DNA of 7,826 bases, from the NCBI GenBank assembly GCA_934229335.1, contig CAKQDQ010000113.1, positions 1-7,826 of the forward strand, given 5' to 3'. Made by a program: the position numbers and the translations under genes. Below the pieces are notes generated by a model, which was not told where the DNA came from, searched no databases, and saw nothing but the letters and a program-made list of their open reading frames with translations. How positions within the stretch are numbered: the first letter of the stretch is position 1; each line of letters begins with the position of its first letter. The stretch comes from an uncultured Prevotella sp. (GTDB lineage: Bacteria; Bacteroidota; Bacteroidia; Bacteroidales; Bacteroidaceae). Below are positions 6,099-7,826 of the stretch, in pieces.

Positions 6099-7268
6099 AT
6101 GATTAATCTTAAATCAATTGTAGGATGTGCTGCTGTGGCAGCTTGTGCGCTTACTTCATGTAATAGTGCTGCACCTGAGGCTGAAGGCTTGAAATCAGGA
6201 CTGAATCCTGCAGATTTCGACACAGTAATCAACAAAAAACAAGTAAAGCTTTACACTCTGCGTAATGCGAACGGAATGGAGGTCGATATTACGAACTTTG
6301 GCGGTCGTGTCGTTTCTATTATGGTTCCTGACAAAAACGGTGAGTTTAAGGATGTTGTCTTGGGATATGATAATGTAGCCCAGTATGCTGATTCCGTAAA
6401 TTCTCCAAGTGATTTTGGTGCTGCTATAGGTCGATATGCAAATCGAATTAATAAAGGAAAAATTGAACTTGATGGTACGAAATATCAGTTGGCAACAAAT
6501 AATTTCGGACATTGTCTGCACGGAGGTCCTTCTGGATGGCAATACCAGGTTTACGACGTCGTAGAGAATAACGACAGCACACTAAAGTTGTCTATAGCTT
6601 CTCCTGATGGGGATAACGGTTTCCCAGGTAATGTAAAGGCTACTGTTACATATACTCTTACAAGTAACAACGCGTTGGATATCGCATTTGAGGGTACTAC
6701 AGATAAAACTACTGTAATTAACATGACTAACCATTCATATTTTAACTTGAGTGGTGACCCAACAACTACGGTATTGGATCAAGAGTTATGGATAAACGCT
6801 GCGAAGTTTACGCCTTCTGATGATACATATATGACAACAGGAGAAGAAAAATCAGTTGAGGGGACACCTATGGATTTTACACAGCAACATGCTATAGGTG
6901 AGCATATTAACGATACTACGTTTGATCAACTAAAAAACGCAAATGGTTATGACCATAACTGGTGCTTGTTGACATACAAAAACGGAAAAGGTGATGATAC
7001 AACACCGTGTGCAAGAGTTTATTGTCCAACTACAGGTATCGAATTAACTGTGTATACAACAGAACCTGGTATACAGGTTTATACAGGTAATTTCCTTGAA
7101 GGCAAGGTTATAGGTAAGAAAGGCATAAAGTATCCTCAGCGTTCAGGTATTTGTTTGGAGAGCCAAAAGTATCCAGATTCTCCTAATAAGAAACAATGGG
7201 TATCACCAGTACTTAAGAAAGGCGAGAAATATACAAGCCACCTTGTCTATTCATTTAGTGTAAAATAA
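6099..7268 (+). CDS. galM: Aldose 1-epimerase (mutarotase), lipoprotein form
   Basis: A 389-residue enzyme that interconverts the alpha and beta anomers of galactose, glucose or related aldoses. Residues 1-20 are a lipoprotein signal peptide ending in the lipobox L18-T-S-C21, so the mature protein is lipid-anchored at Cys21 outside the cytoplasm. The mutarotase fold motifs are all present: N66-F-G-G-R, G111-R-Y-A-N-R-I, the L140-H-G-G loop with H141, N211-H212-S-Y-F-N-L with the catalytic acid histidine, N282-G-Y-D285-H-N, P323-G-I-Q-V-Y-T-G-N, and the catalytic base E354 in L-E-S-Q-K-Y-P-D-S-P-N. Length is usual for exported Bacteroidota members; cytoplasmic GalM is about 40 residues shorter. 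The start is chosen because it gives a complete signal peptide and follows an A-rich leader. It has its own promoter and lies 165 bases before a sodium/solute symporter gene, which suggests anomer conversion of a sugar about to be imported. Exact sugar specificity (galactose, glucose, arabinose) cannot be read from sequence. Confidence 0.94.
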   Translation: MINLKSIVGCAAVAACALTSCNSAAPEAEGLKSGLNPADFDTVINKKQVKLYTLRNANGMEVDITNFGGRVVSIMVPDKNGEFKDVVLGYDNVAQYADSVNSPSDFGAAIGRYANRINKGKIELDGTKYQLATNNFGHCLHGGPSGWQYQVYDVVENNDSTLKLSIASPDGDNGFPGNVKATVTYTLTSNNALDIAFEGTTDKTTVINMTNHSYFNLSGDPTTTVLDQELWINAAKFTPSDDTYMTTGEEKSVEGTPMDFTQQHAIGEHINDTTFDQLKNANGYDHNWCLLTYKNGKGDDTTPCARVYCPTTGIELTVYTTEPGIQVYTGNFLEGKVIGKKGIKYPQRSGICLESQKYPDSPNKKQWVSPVLKKGEKYTSHLVYSFSVK

Positions 7269-7280
7269 AAACATCGACTT

Positions 7281-7328
7281 TAATTGTAGGAACATACTAT
7301 TTTCGGGTACAGTATGTTTCTACAATTA
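7281..7328 (+). terminator. Long hairpin between galM and the symporter gene
   Basis: TAATTGTAGGAACATACT (7281-7298) pairs with AGTATGTTTCTACAATTA (7311-7328): 18 pairs, one of them G-T, around a 12-base loop. The stem starts 13 bases after the galM stop. No T tract follows on the plus strand. It may be a terminator or a 3' mRNA-stabilising structure that sets different expression levels for galM and the symporter. The long symmetry also allows a DNA-binding site. Confidence 0.6.
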
Positions 7329-7368
7329 TGGTGACATACGACAAGTGAATGTATGTAAGAATATGACT

Positions 7369-7376
7369 TTACTTTG
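7369..7376 (+). promoter_or_regulatory. Weak candidate -7 box for the symporter gene
   Basis: TTACTTTG differs by one base from TAnnTTTG and lies 58 bases before the symporter start, downstream of the galM hairpin. The -33 position shows only GTG (7345-7347, 21-base spacer) in place of TTG. It would matter if the hairpin at 7281-7328 stops galM transcription, but it may equally be a chance match. Confidence 0.3.
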
Positions 7377-7433
7377 GTAAAAGAAAAGCACTATAAAAAT
7401 TATCAACCTAAATAATAAAAATAGAAAAAGAAA

Positions 7434-7826
7434 ATGAGCGTATTAGAAGCGTTAAAAAACAATGGATTTGAGACCATAGACTATGCAGTCTTCGTGGTGT
7501 ATATTATAATCCTTGTTGGTCTTGGAGTATTCCTTAGTCGTGGAAAGAAAGGAGAAGAAAAGTCTTCTACAGACTATTTCTTAGCAGGTAATACTCTTAC
7601 ATGGTGGGCTGTAGGTGCATCACTTATTGCAGCCAATATTTCAGCGGAACAATTCATCGGAATGTCTGGTTCTGCATTTAATTCAGGTATTGCGATGGCT
7701 GCTTACGAACTTATGGCGGCTGCAACACTTCTTGTAGTAGGTAAGTTCCTGCTTCCTCTGATGATAGAGAAAAAGGTCTTTACTATTCCACAGTTCTTAA
7801 GAGACAGATATAATGATGGCGTAGGT
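7434..7826 (+). CDS. Sodium/solute symporter, SSS (SGLT-like) family (partial, C-terminus beyond the right edge)
   Basis: The first 131 codons of a multi-spanning inner-membrane transporter that uses the Na+ gradient to import a small solute, here probably a sugar. Visible parts are a short periplasmic N-terminus, a first membrane helix (about 16-36), a basic loop R-G-K-K-G, and the family motif Y48-F-L-A-G-N leading into W57-W-A-V-G-A-S-L-I-A-A-N-I-S-A-E. The following F-I-G-M-S-G-S-A motif and Y91-E-L-M-A-A helix are also conserved in SGLT-type members, where this N-terminal region helps form the Na+ and substrate sites. F-T-I-P-Q-F-L-R-D-R-Y (116-126) is the usual cytoplasmic motif after the third helix. 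Full-length members have about 500-580 residues, so most of the protein is missing from the window. The ATG follows an A-rich leader typical of Bacteroidota. Its place after a lipoprotein mutarotase favours a hexose or pentose substrate over amino acids or sialic acid, which the family also carries, but this is inference. Confidence 0.9.
   Translation, partial: MSVLEALKNNGFETIDYAVFVVYIIILVGLGVFLSRGKKGEEKSSTDYFLAGNTLTWWAVGASLIAANISAEQFIGMSGSAFNSGIAMAAYELMAAATLLVVGKFLLPLMIEKKVFTIPQFLRDRYNDGVG

Noticed and set aside
1..7826. Mobile elements, CRISPR arrays, tRNA or rRNA genes, phage or defence genes
   Set aside because: No terminal inverted repeats with target duplications, regularly spaced direct repeats, cloverleaf-forming sequences or matching protein motifs were seen on either strand.

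Overview
The window looks like chromosomal DNA of a Bacteroidota bacterium, probably order Bacteroidales and perhaps the Prevotella group. The evidence is an AT-rich genome, genes without Shine-Dalgarno sites but with A-rich leaders, -7 promoter boxes of the TAnnTTTG type, an FtsK followed by a LolA-like gene, and a lipoprotein aldose 1-epimerase beside a sodium/solute symporter. The genus is a guess; the phylum is fairly secure.

Left part (1-2830, minus strand): a housekeeping pair. A canonical promoter at about 2798-2828 drives ftsK (DNA translocase of chromosome segregation and division). It is followed 30 bases later by the start of a LolA-like lipoprotein chaperone gene that runs off the left edge.

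Middle (2890-5355, plus strand): divergent from ftsK is a secreted GH28 pectinase (polygalacturonase-type). A 105-base spacer with a 10-bp perfect hairpin follows, then a small patatin-like lipid hydrolase. Neither shows the SusC/SusD neighbours of a classic polysaccharide utilisation locus inside this window.

Gap (5356-6098): 743 bases with no convincing gene. It holds a compact imperfect dyad near 5482-5525, a 9-bp inverted repeat at 5937-5961, and a good promoter at 6012-6041 whose -7 box lies inside another inverted repeat (6034-6052).

Right part (6099-7826, plus strand): a lipoprotein aldose 1-epimerase (galM-like), a long 18-bp hairpin, then the first 131 codons of an SSS-family sodium/solute symporter that runs off the right edge. 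Together these suggest extracytoplasmic anomer conversion of a free sugar before Na+-coupled uptake. The GH28 enzyme could supply sugars from pectin, but a functional link across the 743-base gap is only an inference.

Overall this is mostly a conventional region. I found no mobile element, CRISPR array, RNA gene or clearly novel system. The points most worth a second look are the dyads and structures in the gap and between galM and the symporter gene.
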